The notes below the pieces were generated by a model. That model did no database searches, was not told the DNA's origin, and was given only the letters and a program-made list of their open reading frames with translations. A stretch of 24,803 nt of DNA, from the IMG/VR virus record IMGVR_UViG_3300045999_003662, positions 1 to 24,803 of that record; one strand, given 5' to 3'. Shown here piece by piece: positions 14,523 to 22,285 of this stretch. The stretch's first letter is position 1; each line of letters opens with the position of its first letter. This DNA is from a virus. A program made the position numbers and the translations under genes.

Positions 14523-14735
14523 TTAGCTAAAAGTCTTGGCGACTTCTATTTGCTTTTCTGCTGACGCATGGGTAAAGACTTCGCCATATGCGCGCAGAAC
14601 CATTTGCATATTTTGAACGTCATCATTTGCAACGCTCCATTGGTAAGCAGCATCATTCATTAGCGTCAAGTGGATAAAAGTCTGTTCTTGATCTGCGAAG
14701 ATGTCTTTGTTTCCGTTCATGTTGAGTGCGTTCAT
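14523..14735 (-). CDS. Hypothetical protein, 70 residues
   Basis: ATG 14733-14735 is preceded by AGGGA about 9 bases upstream. The sequence NALNMNGNKDIFADQEQTFI, then HLTLMNDAAYQWSVANDDV and a helical Met/Val/Ala-rich end, has no recognised family. It is uncharacteristically rich in Asn and Asp. It lies just upstream of the ten-gene chain, separated by 40 bases, and downstream of the second putative leftward promoter. Confidence 0.55.
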   Translation of the reverse strand: MNALNMNGNKDIFADQEQTFIHLTLMNDAAYQWSVANDDVQNMQMVLRAYGEVFTHASAEKQIEVAKTFS

Positions 14736-14781
14736 TTTGTTATTCCCTATTTTTGGCCCGCTTTATTGCTGGCATGTGCGT

Positions 14782-14810
14782 ACAATAACCAATCCCCGCC
14801 CTTATGTATA
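14782..14810 (-). promoter_or_regulatory. Putative weak leftward promoter inside a shared 17-bp motif
   Basis: On the minus strand, TATACA (14805-14810) lies 17 bases before TATTGT (14782-14787), 4 of 6 matches to each sigma-70 hexamer. The -35 box sits at the same offset inside a 17-bp sequence (14803-14819) as the -35 of the stronger leftward promoter near 20030. It would serve the gene at 14735 and the small-gene chain. The rest of 14736-14831 is AT-rich and includes the palindrome TGTATACA; no gene of note is seen in it. Confidence 0.35.
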
Positions 14811-14831
14811 CACATTTTATACAAATAGTTT

Positions 14832-15233
14832 CTATTGATTGCGGGCGGGGTGGTTTATTTTCTCTATAAGCCTTTTTGCCTCCTCGCAGCCCTTTGCAAC
14901 CAGCCATGTGTCGCCAATGCTCTGGAGGTAGTCGCGCCAGTCCTTCTGCTCTGCTGACAGGCTGCCGCCCTTTTGCCGCTTCATCTCGATCCAACAGTGC
15001 CATGCCGGGATATAAAGGTCAGGCACTCCTGCGCTGACGCCCTCCAGCTTCAGCCTCCCTCCCTCGCGCTGGGAGCGCGATCCGCCGTTGGGGATGGCAA
15101 AGATACGCACTCCCTCATACTGGCGGCGGAACCATGCCACCAGCTCGCGCTGCTCCTCATGCTCAGTCGGCACCCGGCCTGCTACATCAGCGCACTTCAA
15201 AACGGTATTCTTAACTCTTGCCACTCGGCGCAT
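14832..15233 (-). CDS. VRR-NUC domain nuclease
   Basis: This 133-residue protein is a stand-alone VRR-NUC, a PD-(D/E)XK-type domain found in phage and in FAN1-like repair nucleases. Visible motifs are E25/E26 in the first helix (TEHEEQRELVAWF), IPNGGSR (47-53), GVPDLYIP (69-76, catalytic Asp), WIEMKRQKGG (81-90, catalytic E83 and K85) and LSAEQKDW (92-99). Related phage enzymes cut branched DNA such as Holliday junctions, which would suit resolving recombination intermediates before packaging. The start is ATG 15231-15233, and it overlaps the upstream gene by 37 bases. Confidence 0.88.
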   Translation of the reverse strand: MRRVARVKNTVLKCADVAGRVPTEHEEQRELVAWFRRQYEGVRIFAIPNGGSRSQREGGRLKLEGVSAGVPDLYIPAWHCWIEMKRQKGGSLSAEQKDWRDYLQSIGDTWLVAKGCEEAKRLIEKINHPARNQ

Positions 15234-15382
15234 TGGTCAATCTCCTGTGCGAATTGTTCGGGAACGATCTGGTCGAACTTGATGCACCGTCCACTTTTTA
15301 TAAAGAAGCTTTCGCAAGTGTGGCAGCACCTGGGTGGTCGCCGGTTGTACCACTCGCTGATGAACGCCGGGGTCTTGTACAT
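15197..15382 (-). CDS. Small Cys-rich (zinc-binding) phage protein
   Basis: This is a 61-residue protein from ATG 15380-15382 with GAGG about 7 bases upstream, just after the helicase stop. A TTG at 15394 is an alternative start. The motif PPRCCHTCESFF...GRCIKF...QCAEW has four well-spaced Cys (CX2C, then C and C) typical of small phage metal-binding proteins. The 37-base overlap with the VRR-NUC gene is long. The function is unknown; position suggests a replication/recombination accessory. Confidence 0.7.
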   Translation of the reverse strand: MYKTPAFISEWYNRRPPRCCHTCESFFIKSGRCIKFDQIVPEQFAQEIDQCAEWQELRIPF

Positions 15383-15390
15383 ATCAAACC

Positions 15391-16977
15391 TCAAAATACT
15401 CGTTTGGTGACTCTGAAATACTTTCCATCTTTCTTGTACTCGATTAGCTTGGGAAGCCTGCCTGCTGACAGCCGTGCGGCGATCTCGGCCAGGTTATCCG
15501 ACCGGACAGCATCCAGAGCATTACACTGTGCGGCTATTGATGCCAGCGTTTGCATTGCTCGCTGTCCTGCGTAGCCATCGTGCAGGATGGTAAAGAACTC
15601 GGTGATAAGAGGATCGGACAGCGCCCCGTAATAGTCCACCGCGATCATCTGCTTGCCGCTCACCCTGCTGGTGTGCTCTCGCCATCGCCAGTCTGTGACG
15701 GCCATCTCAATAGCGTCCATGCCCATTATGTCAACGTCACGCAGCACCAGCGGCTTTTTAAAAGGCTCTGGAAACGCCTCTCCGCAGGCTGGGCAAACGG
15801 TGGCAGATATGTACACCAGCTCTCCGCAGCTCTCGCACACCTTTACAGGCGCTTCGCCTTTTCCTTCCATGCCCTTCTTGCTCGGTGGCCTGACGCGAGT
15901 TATGGGGCCGTGCTCCTCTACCACTCCCGCAAAATCCAGCACCAAGCAATGATCGGTGTGCGACTTTGGGCGAAGACCTCTGCCAGCCATCTGCACATAT
16001 AAGCCTGGCGATGCAGTGGCGCGTAGCATAGCAATGAGATCAATGTCAGGGTGGTCAAAGCCGGTGGTCAGCACATTGGCATTGGTCACGGCGCGAAGCC
16101 TGCCTTCCTTGAAGTCTCGCAGGATCGTCTCGCGCTCTTTCTTGGGCGTCTTGCCGGTCACGCACTGCGCTGCAATGCCGCGATCACGCAGCACTGCCGC
16201 TACGTTCTCGGCGTGTTTCACCCCAGCGCAAAAGAACAGCCATGACTTGCGATCCTCGGCAAAGCTGATGACCTCATCTACCACAGCACGGTTATGATCC
16301 TCGGTGTCAAATGCCTCTTGCATCTCTGACTCGATGTACTCTCCTCCTCGCTTGTGCAGTCCGTCAACGGACAGCTTTTCGCGTGTCACCTTTGAGCGCA
16401 GCGGGGCCAGATACCCCTTGTGCAGCAGCTCCTCAATGCTGACAGGCTCGATCAGGGCGTCGAAGATGGCGGGTTTGTCGGTAATCATGCCATGCCCAAG
16501 ACGGTACGGCGTTGCAGTCAAACCAATCACGCGCAGCATGGGGTTGATCACCGTCAGAGCATCAATCAGCATCCGATACCCGCCCGTCTCCGCGATGCCG
16601 ATCAGGTGGCACTCGTCCACGATAATCAGGTCAACGTAGCCAATCTGATCGGCTTTGTTTCGCACCGACTGGATGCCTGCGAAGGTGATCGGCTCGGCAA
16701 GGTTGCGGCTGTTCAGGCTGGCCGAATAGATGCCCATCGGTGCGCCCTTCCAATGCTGGCGCATCTTTTCGGCGTTCTGGCTAATCAGCTCTTTAACGTG
16801 CGTCAGCATGAGCACTCGCGTTTCAGGCCAGTTTTGCAAAGCATCCTTGCACAGTGCCGCAACAATGTGGCTCTTGCCTGACCCGGTTGGGAGCACCAGG
16901 CATGGGTTGCCATTGCCGTTTTCGCCAAACCATTCATAGAGCTGGGTGATTGATCGCTGTTGGTATTCACGGAGCAT
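15391..16977 (-). CDS. DEAD/DEAH-box superfamily 2 helicase
   Basis: This is an ATP-dependent helicase of about 528 residues. Motifs by residue from M at 16977: LPTGSGKSH (29-37, Walker A), VDECHLIG (120-127, DECH Walker B variant), LTATPYR (153-159, motif III), TTGFDHPDIDL (304-314, motif V) and QMAGRGLRPK (329-338, motif VI). A C-terminal zinc ribbon follows (C381, C384, C395, C398). This is the plan of RecG/ERCC3-like phage helicases used in recombination-dependent replication. Several starts are possible (TTG 17001; ATG 16986, 16983, 16977). I chose 16977 because GGAGGA lies 10 bases upstream and MLREYQ is a typical beginning. It overlaps the upstream gene by about 11 bases. Confidence 0.93.
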   Translation of the reverse strand: MLREYQQRSITQLYEWFGENGNGNPCLVLPTGSGKSHIVAALCKDALQNWPETRVLMLTHVKELISQNAEKMRQHWKGAPMGIYSASLNSRNLAEPITFAGIQSVRNKADQIGYVDLIIVDECHLIGIAETGGYRMLIDALTVINPMLRVIGLTATPYRLGHGMITDKPAIFDALIEPVSIEELLHKGYLAPLRSKVTREKLSVDGLHKRGGEYIESEMQEAFDTEDHNRAVVDEVISFAEDRKSWLFFCAGVKHAENVAAVLRDRGIAAQCVTGKTPKKERETILRDFKEGRLRAVTNANVLTTGFDHPDIDLIAMLRATASPGLYVQMAGRGLRPKSHTDHCLVLDFAGVVEEHGPITRVRPPSKKGMEGKGEAPVKVCESCGELVYISATVCPACGEAFPEPFKKPLVLRDVDIMGMDAIEMAVTDWRWREHTSRVSGKQMIAVDYYGALSDPLITEFFTILHDGYAGQRAMQTLASIAAQCNALDAVRSDNLAEIAARLSAGRLPKLIEYKKDGKYFRVTKRVF

Positions 16978-17335
16978 TATCATCATCTCCTCCGTTATCA
17001 AACCAAGAGCAGCCAGCGCCTTTGATTATGCTTGTGTGCAAAAAAGTGATGCCTTTATGCTGTGAAAAAGCCAATATAAAATCATCGCAACCGCTTTCAC
17101 ACGTAAACTTTATGGAAAAAGAATCGCGCCTGGCGCTTGCATTGTCTGTTTCTGCATCATTTGAAAATGAAACATTGTGACCGCGAACGGTAACGGACGT
17201 TCCTTTTTTATCATCTTCGCAATAACGAGTGACTGATTTAACGACCAAATGATGCGTGTATGATTCTCCGCAAGACGGGCAAACCACCTCGGCATTGTCT
17301 CCAGATTGGCTCGTTTGTACGATTGGAAATATCAT
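16967..17335 (-). CDS. Hypothetical protein with Cys-pair motifs
   Basis: This is a 122-residue protein whose start overlaps the nuclease stop by ATGA. An N-terminal CPSCGESYTHH (19-29) and a later CESGC could form a zinc knuckle or ribbon. A central beta-like region (TSVTVRGHNVSFSN) and an acidic end (DNGGDDDN) follow. It is AT-richer than its neighbours in the leftward block, consistent with separate acquisition. No family is recognised. It sits between the Cas4/RecB-like nuclease and the helicase, so it may be an accessory of that set. Confidence 0.65.
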   Translation of the reverse strand: MIFPIVQTSQSGDNAEVVCPSCGESYTHHLVVKSVTRYCEDDKKGTSVTVRGHNVSFSNDAETDNASARRDSFSIKFTCESGCDDFILAFSQHKGITFLHTSIIKGAGCSWFDNGGDDDNAP

Positions 17336-18354
17336 CCACTTATCCTCGCCCCAAATTGTTCCCGCAGTGCAATCACGTTTTTGTCGTTGCTCAGTGCCAG
17401 TGGCAGGTTCGCCAGCAATTCTGCGCTGCTGTATCCGTCCTCGCCGTTTATAACTTCTTGACCTTCGACCTCATAGGCTGCCGACCAATCACCGAATCCG
17501 CCAGCCAGCTTCCACGGCACCAGATCAGGGTGCAGCACATGACTGTCGCACCCGGCATACTGCGCCTCGGTCGGTATCGTGTCGGCCCATCGAGCGCAGT
17601 GCCAGGTTCCGTCATTTTTTGGCGTGGCGTGAGCGCAGGTACGGCAGTTGACCTGCTCAGTCTTTTGCGTCTTGTGGCAGAAGCCATGCGCGGGGCAGAA
17701 CTTGCAGATGTACCAGGCTGGCGATGCGCCGGTAATCGGCTCGGGCATACGCTCAGTCAACGCAATGCGCTGGCCGCGATCAATGTATGCCCTGGCTGAT
17801 TCTTCGCACAGGCGCACTCTCTCGGTGTATATACGATCGTCATCTTTGCAGACGGCGTAGTACAACGCTCGGTCTACCTTTGCGCCGAGCATATAGACCT
17901 GCATCTGCGCCCAGTGGACGGGCTTGGCAAGCTGCACTCCGCTTTTCTCAAGATCATTAAATGACTTCAGGCCGTGGGTTTTGATCTCCAAAATGTGCGG
18001 CTTTTTCGGTGCCTCTGGCACACCCGACTCGATGATTCCGTCCATGCTGCCAGAAACGTGACAGCCGAAATCAACCCGGCTTTGCTCCTGTCCGGTGTGC
18101 GTAACGTGGCACCCGGCAGAGCGCAGGTCAGATACTGCGGTGGCCTCCTCCATCTGGCCGCGCCTGAACAATCGCAAGATGCGCCCTGAGAATGGCTCAA
18201 TAACTGCCCATCGAAAAGACAGCCACATCTTGCGCTCGCACTGCTCGCCAAGCTGTGAGCAGCCCATGTGGGGGCGTGGCTTCTCGGCGCGGGCTTCGTG
18301 CGCGGCGTCGATCATGGCCGAAAGGGTATTCATTGCTTCGGGAATTGCGGTCAT
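17332..18354 (-). CDS. PD-(D/E)XK nuclease, Cas4/RecB-like, probable Fe-S cluster
   Basis: This is a nuclease of about 340 residues. Active-site residues are visible as GSMDG (102-106, D105) and LEIKTHG (122-128, E123 and K125), followed by QMQVYMLG (150-157). An early Cys in QCERKMWLS (C39) pairs with a later CX2CX5C (C217, C220, C226), the arrangement that holds the iron-sulphur cluster of Cas4/AddB-type nucleases. More Cys follow (CRTC at 237-240). It probably produces single strands for the downstream annealing or strand-exchange step. The open frame extends to 18513 but overlaps the DUF669-like gene and a hairpin, so I place the start at ATG 18352-18354; no strong ribosome site precedes it. 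It overlaps the next gene by ATGA. Confidence 0.85.
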   Translation of the reverse strand: MTAIPEAMNTLSAMIDAAHEARAEKPRPHMGCSQLGEQCERKMWLSFRWAVIEPFSGRILRLFRRGQMEEATAVSDLRSAGCHVTHTGQEQSRVDFGCHVSGSMDGIIESGVPEAPKKPHILEIKTHGLKSFNDLEKSGVQLAKPVHWAQMQVYMLGAKVDRALYYAVCKDDDRIYTERVRLCEESARAYIDRGQRIALTERMPEPITGASPAWYICKFCPAHGFCHKTQKTEQVNCRTCAHATPKNDGTWHCARWADTIPTEAQYAGCDSHVLHPDLVPWKLAGGFGDWSAAYEVEGQEVINGEDGYSSAELLANLPLALSNDKNVIALREQFGARISG

Positions 18355-18361
18355 AAAATTA

Positions 18362-18383
18362 CAGGGACGGTTTCCCGCCCCTG
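18362..18383 (-). terminator. Stem-loop between the DUF669-like and nuclease genes, possible attenuator
   Basis: On the minus strand CAGGGGCGG, loop GAAA and CCGTCCCTG form a 9-bp stem with one G-U pair, followed by TAATTTTATG. It looks like a partial intrinsic terminator with a tetraloop. It stands between the gene ending at 18395 and the nuclease start at 18354, so it could lower expression of the distal genes or stabilise the upstream transcript. Confidence 0.6.
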
Positions 18384-18394
18384 CCCTGCTGTTA

Positions 18395-18886
18395 TTATTT
18401 TCGGCCCCAGGGTGGGGAGACTGGTGGCGTTGCTGCCGTACTTGCAGCGGCTGCCGGTGCAGCAGGCTTGGGCATTGCGCCGCCTTCGATGGCCTTCCAG
18501 CCCTTGATCTCATTCGACGGCTCGTACCCTTCGGAGGTCTTTGTCGTCAGCTTGATCGAGCAACGGTTGCCGATAAGCTGATCGGTGTCGGAGACCTTCG
18601 CCAGACCAATCGAGCGCATTACATCACCAAGCTGCTGCCGACCGATCTCCTCGGCCTTGGGGTTTGGATTGCGGATGTTGAGGTTGCCGAACACCACCCG
18701 CCCCTGATGCGTGGGGCCGGTAATGTCGTAGCGCACCTTGATATACTGCCCTGTACCCGCCTTCGTGGTCTCAAGGCTTGCTGCTGCGATGCTCGCCGTG
18801 TACCAGCCATCGGGCAGCGGGGTGTAGTCGCCTGTGTTGCCTTTTGGCAGGTCGTCGGTGCTGAAAGTCTCGTTTAAAAAAGCCAT
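18395..18886 (-). CDS. DUF669-like protein, candidate ssDNA-binding protein
   Basis: This is a 163-residue protein with a clear AGGAG site before ATG 18884-18886. The body (DGWYTASIAAASLETTKAGTGQ, split by a short turn; YIKVRYDITGPTHQGRVVF; LTTKTSEGYEPSNEIKGW) follows the DUF669 pattern. That phage family is often found next to recombination ATPases and is thought to bind single-stranded DNA. The C-terminus is a Pro/Ala-rich linker ending SPPWGRK, which recalls the flexible tail of SSBs but lacks the acidic end. It lies in an operon with the Sak4-like ATPase and the RecB-like nuclease. Confidence 0.75.
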   Translation of the reverse strand: MAFLNETFSTDDLPKGNTGDYTPLPDGWYTASIAAASLETTKAGTGQYIKVRYDITGPTHQGRVVFGNLNIRNPNPKAEEIGRQQLGDVMRSIGLAKVSDTDQLIGNRCSIKLTTKTSEGYEPSNEIKGWKAIEGGAMPKPAAPAAAASTAATPPVSPPWGRK

Positions 18887-18888
18887 GT

Positions 18889-19275
18889 TTATTTCTCCTG
18901 ATGTTCAATTGAAAAGGACGGACGTCCGGGTGTTGTTGTAATTGCTTCAAGCAATGCGGTGGTGATGCTCTCGTCAGCAGCCTTCCAGCTTCTGACATTT
19001 ATCTCAGGCTTCCAACGGAAAAGGCTCGACAAGTGATCTGTCAGGCCATTCTCTGCGGCGATATCTTGCAGCTTGTCGCTGTCGATCCTGTGATTCAAGC
19101 GACCCACCAGTTTGATCTTGAAGCCTGGCGCAGCGGCGTTCTCGGTGCCATCAAATGCCTCCGGCAGGCCGATCAAGGACAGCATTCTGTCCTCAATCAG
19201 TCGGCGCTCCTCCTGAGCTGCTTTCTCGGCGTCCTTGGCCGCTATCCATTGCGCTGACAAGTCGGACAGGCTCAT
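18889..19275 (-). CDS. Hypothetical protein in the recombination operon
   Basis: This is a 128-residue protein. Its start overlaps the Sak4-like stop (ATGA) and it ends 2 bases before the DUF669-like gene. The N-terminal part is a charged helix (SAQWIAAKDAEKAAQEERRL) and the middle a strand-rich stretch (GFKIKLVGRLNHRIDSDKLQ). Similar proteins occupy this slot beside Sak4-like ATPases in other phages, so a partner role in recombination is plausible. No specific biochemical function is recognised. Confidence 0.65.
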   Translation of the reverse strand: MSLSDLSAQWIAAKDAEKAAQEERRLIEDRMLSLIGLPEAFDGTENAAAPGFKIKLVGRLNHRIDSDKLQDIAAENGLTDHLSSLFRWKPEINVRSWKAADESITTALLEAITTTPGRPSFSIEHQEK

Positions 19276-19946
19276 ATTGCACCGCCGATCTTGTTAATGA
19301 CTGCTCCAATGTCTGGGGCTTCCCATGCGTCCAGCTTGCCGCTGCGATCCTTGGCAAGCCACAGTCCGTCTGAGTCGCACATCAGGGCGCGTTGAGCGAC
19401 TCCTTCGGCGTCCTTTTCTACGCGCAGGGCCAGCACCTCGTCGAAGAAGTAGGGCAGGGATTGACCAACCTTGTTACCCGGCATCGAAGGCGAGTAAAGG
19501 ATGCGCCCTGTTTCGTCTTGCGACTTCTCGACCTTCGCGGTCATCAGAACGTGCTTGCCGGGCAGATCACGGAATGCGCGGATAATGCTTGTCATCTGAA
19601 CTGCCATTTCGCCATAAGCCGCCCGCCCATCTTTGTTGACTGCCTTCTCATGGATCAGGACCACCTCGGCTATCTCGCTGATGCTGTCCAGCACAATCGA
19701 ATCAAAGTCTGCGCCGTGCTCGCCGCTGACATAATCAAACGCCTCGCGCAGAGTCTCCATGCTGGAAACCTCTATATAAGGCAGTGCAGCGCCCTGAATG
19801 GACAGCAGCCCGCCTTCGGCTGATATGATGATCGGGCGCGGCATACTTGCCGCCAGGGTGGTTTTACCCGCACCGGCATGACCGTACACCAGCAATTTGA
19901 CACCGTTGGCGGTCACTCCCGCCGTGTTTTTCAACTGTATTGCCAT
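19272..19946 (-). CDS. Sak4-like RecA/AAA ATPase (recombinase)
   Basis: This is a 224-residue P-loop protein with Walker A GHAGAGKTT (22-30) and a Walker B strand FDSIVLDSIS (81-90, acidic D87). Its size, the order of these motifs and TAKVEKSQDE in the C-terminal half match phage Sak4-type RecA-like annealases (AAA_24). They pair single strands during phage recombination, usually with a phage SSB. It is the first gene of the leftward block and heads an operon with the DUF669-like protein and a RecB-like nuclease. AAGGG precedes ATG. It is driven by the promoter at 20006-20034. Confidence 0.85.
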   Translation of the reverse strand: MAIQLKNTAGVTANGVKLLVYGHAGAGKTTLAASMPRPIIISAEGGLLSIQGAALPYIEVSSMETLREAFDYVSGEHGADFDSIVLDSISEIAEVVLIHEKAVNKDGRAAYGEMAVQMTSIIRAFRDLPGKHVLMTAKVEKSQDETGRILYSPSMPGNKVGQSLPYFFDEVLALRVEKDAEGVAQRALMCDSDGLWLAKDRSGKLDAWEAPDIGAVINKIGGAI

Positions 19947-20005
19947 CTTGGAACCCTTTTTCTCGTTGCATCGCGTTCGGCCTATCCGGTTGCGATGTGC
20001 TATAC

Positions 20006-20034
20006 AATATAATCATTTTATATTAGTATGTAAA
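20006..20034 (-). promoter_or_regulatory. Leftward sigma-70-type promoter for the recombination operon
   Basis: On the minus strand TTTACA (20029-20034, 5 of 6 to TTGACA), a 17-base spacer and TATATT (20006-20011, 5 of 6 to TATAAT) form a good promoter about 60 bases before the Sak4-like ATG. It lies in the AT-rich gap 19947-20059 opposite the repressor gene, the expected place for the early leftward promoter. Confidence 0.7.
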
Positions 20035-20043
20035 CACACTTTT
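20027..20043. promoter_or_regulatory. 17-bp candidate operator, second copy at 14803-14819
   Basis: TATGTAAACACACTTTT here and TATGTATACACATTTTA at 14803-14819 match at 14 of 17 bases and point the same way. Each contains the -35 box of a putative leftward promoter at the same offset. The Cro/C1-like protein encoded just to the right is the obvious candidate to bind it. The link is inference. Confidence 0.4.
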
Positions 20044-20059
20044 GAAGGAGTTTCTAAAT

Positions 20060-20245
20060 ATGAATGAAATCATGCAGTTAGACGAAATCAAGCAAAAGCT
20101 GGCAGATCGTCGCCTCGCGGTCGTTGCAGATGGGGCGCGGCTGCACTACAACACGCTGCGGGCAATCCGGGACGGCGAGAAGACCAACCCTACCTTAGAG
20201 ACCATGCGCCGCCTGACCCTGTACTTTAAAGGGGCAGCAGAATAA
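20060..20245 (+). CDS. Cro/C1-like helix-turn-helix regulator
   Basis: This is a 61-residue protein starting at ATG 20060 with AAGGAG 9 bases upstream; an in-frame TTG at 20042 would include that site and is rejected. The body is a small helix-turn-helix domain: IKQKLADRRLAVVADGARLH, then YNTLRAIRDGEKTNPTLETM, then RRLTLYFKG, the layout of XRE/Cro-type repressors. It lies across a short AT-rich gap from the leftward recombination operon, as an early switch gene would. Its stop overlaps the primase-helicase start (TAATG). It probably controls one or both divergent promoters. Confidence 0.82.
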   Translation: MNEIMQLDEIKQKLADRRLAVVADGARLHYNTLRAIRDGEKTNPTLETMRRLTLYFKGAAE

Positions 20246-22266
20246 TGGCAGACCTTACCAAGATACTCGGCGGCCCGTGGTCGCCCCCGGCAGCGCAGAC
20301 AATAATAGTCACGCCACCTGAAATACAAATGCGGGAGGCCATGATTGCGGCAGGGCTTGAGGCTCCCGATCACATCGTATTCGATGGCAAGATTCACCGC
20401 TTCCGCACTGGCACCAAGGGCCGAGGCGGGCAGGACAAAAGCGGCTTCTATGTCGGCTTCCTCGATGGCGTCCCTGCCGGTCACTTCGGCTGCTGGCGGC
20501 TCGGGCTGGAGCACCCTTTCAAGGCCGATATTGGCCGCCAGCTCACGGTGGCCGAGGAGATGGCAAACAGCCGCCGCATGGCCGAGGCCCGCAGGATGCG
20601 CGACGAGGAGCTGGCGCGATCAAGAGAGGTGGCGGCGGACACGGTGAGCGAGATATGGATCAATGCCGGAGCAGCCAGTGCCGATCACCCGTATTTGGCC
20701 CGCAAGGGCGTACACCCGCACGGGGCAAGAGTGACTGGCGATGGCCGCCTGATCGTGCCGCTGTATGATGATGCAGGCGAGCTTTCCTCCCTGCAATATA
20801 TCAGCGCAGACGGCGACAAGAAGTACCACCCCGGCGGCCAGACCGGCGCAAGGTATTGGAGCGTTGGCGTGGTCGATGGCGCGAAGACCGTCTATCTGGC
20901 CGAAGGCTTCGCGACCGCAGCGACCATCCACGAAGTGACGGGCGCTCCCGTCTTCATCTCCTACAGCGCAAGCAACCTTGTGCCTGTGGCAGAGATAATC
21001 AGACGCCAGCACGATGATCTGGTCATCGTGGCCGACAATGACGAGTCAGGCGTTGGCATGAGATACGCAGAGCAAGCGGCGGCGAAGTACGGCGCAAGGG
21101 TCATCATGCCGCCCCTGCCTGGGGACGCGAACGACTACGCTCAAGCGGGGCATGACTTGATCGGCCTGCTACTGCCAAAGGCGGATGGCTGGCTTATCCC
21201 TGCCGATTCCTTCTGCGCCCAGCCTGCCCCGATAGGTTGGCTGGTCAAGCACTGGCTCCAGCAGGATGCGCTGATCATGGTCCACGGCCCGTCCGGGGGC
21301 GGGAAAACATTCGTGGTGCTCGATATGTGCCTTCGCATTGCCTCTGCCAATGCCGACAACACAACAACTTGGCAAGGCAATCGGGTCAAGGCAGGGGCAG
21401 TGGTCTACCTTGCCGGAGAAGGCCATCACGGCCTGCGTGGGCGCATTGCGGCGTGGAAGCAGCATCACAGTGCGGGTGCGCTCGATATGTACCTGAGCAA
21501 AGACGGCTGCGATCTGAACACGCCTGCCGGGTATCAGAGGGTGCGTGACGCGATACGGGGCGGGGGCATAACGCCAAGCATCATCATCGTGGACACCCTA
21601 CATCGTTTCCTTTTGGGCGACGAGAATTCCGCCCAAGACGCCAAGACCATGCTGGATGCCTGCAACGCTTTGATGCAGGAGTTTTCCTGCTCAGTGATTC
21701 TGGTGCATCACACTGGCGTGTCAGAGGAGGCACAGCACCGTGCCAGAGGATCAAGCGCATGGCGTGGCGCTCTGGACATCGAGATCAGCATAGTGCCACC
21801 AAAGGCCGAGGATGCCCCCATCGAGATCGTCCAGCGCAAGAGCAAGGACGCTGAGACAGCCATGCCTCTCTATGTCCACCTGAAGTCTGTGCCAATCACC
21901 GGCTGGCTTGATGAGGACGGCGAGCAGGTAACGTCCGCCGTGATCGTGGCCGCAGATGCTCCCGCCAAGACGGAAAAGCAGGACAAGCTCTCAAAGCACA
22001 AAAAGATGTTTGAGTCTGCCTGGTGGCATGGCGGGGCAGAGGAGCGAGGCGGGGTGCCGTATGTGTCAAGATCGGCGTTTATTGAATACCTTGTTGCCAA
22101 CCAGGGGCTGACAGAAGGCACCGCAAAGATGTACACCAAGCCATCGGCGATCGGAAAGCCTGTCAGCGATCTGCTGATCGGCGAGATTATTGCATCGCAT
22201 GAGCATGGCTGGATCATGCTCGACGAGGTAGAAGCAAGCGCCATGATGATGAGAAAAACAGGGTAA
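20245..22266 (+). CDS. Primase-helicase with TOPRIM and RepA-like ATPase domains
   Basis: This is a 673-residue replication protein. The N-terminal region (1-140) lacks the zinc finger of T7-type primases. A TOPRIM domain follows, with VYLAEGFATA (217-226, E220) and VADNDESG (262-269, D264 and D266). The C-terminal half is a RecA-like helicase of RepA/AAA_25 type: GPSGGGKT (348-355, Walker A), IIIVDTLHRF (446-455, Walker B), LVHHTGV (486-492) and the RGSSAWRGALD block (501-511). It would unwind and prime phage DNA at an origin. No phage polymerase is visible in the window. It is cotranslated with the repressor and followed directly by the repeat array at 22286-22395, a natural candidate for its binding site. 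Confidence 0.9.
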   Translation: MADLTKILGGPWSPPAAQTIIVTPPEIQMREAMIAAGLEAPDHIVFDGKIHRFRTGTKGRGGQDKSGFYVGFLDGVPAGHFGCWRLGLEHPFKADIGRQLTVAEEMANSRRMAEARRMRDEELARSREVAADTVSEIWINAGAASADHPYLARKGVHPHGARVTGDGRLIVPLYDDAGELSSLQYISADGDKKYHPGGQTGARYWSVGVVDGAKTVYLAEGFATAATIHEVTGAPVFISYSASNLVPVAEIIRRQHDDLVIVADNDESGVGMRYAEQAAAKYGARVIMPPLPGDANDYAQAGHDLIGLLLPKADGWLIPADSFCAQPAPIGWLVKHWLQQDALIMVHGPSGGGKTFVVLDMCLRIASANADNTTTWQGNRVKAGAVVYLAGEGHHGLRGRIAAWKQHHSAGALDMYLSKDGCDLNTPAGYQRVRDAIRGGGITPSIIIVDTLHRFLLGDENSAQDAKTMLDACNALMQEFSCSVILVHHTGVSEEAQHRARGSSAWRGALDIEISIVPPKAEDAPIEIVQRKSKDAETAMPLYVHLKSVPITGWLDEDGEQVTSAVIVAADAPAKTEKQDKLSKHKKMFESAWWHGGAEERGGVPYVSRSAFIEYLVANQGLTEGTAKMYTKPSAIGKPVSDLLIGEIIASHEHGWIMLDEVEASAMMMRKTG

Positions 22267-22285
22267 AGCACTGTATATTCATTCA

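Noticed and set aside
14740-15003. 87-codon minus-strand frame overlapping the VRR-NUC gene
   Set aside because: Most of it shadows the nuclease in another frame; only a short tail lies in the intergenic gap, without a convincing start.
18355-18513. N-terminal extension of the Cas4/RecB-like nuclease
   Set aside because: It overlaps the DUF669-like gene and the stem-loop, and its translation is low-complexity Arg/Gln/Pro.
18095-18877. 260-codon plus-strand frame opposite the nuclease and DUF669-like genes
   Set aside because: It runs against a well-supported leftward operon, has no recognisable motif, and would overlap two real genes.
19969-19997. CATCGC / GCGATG inverted repeat near the divergent control region
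   Set aside because: Only 6 bp match with a 17-base gap, and flanks do not pair; too weak to call an operator.
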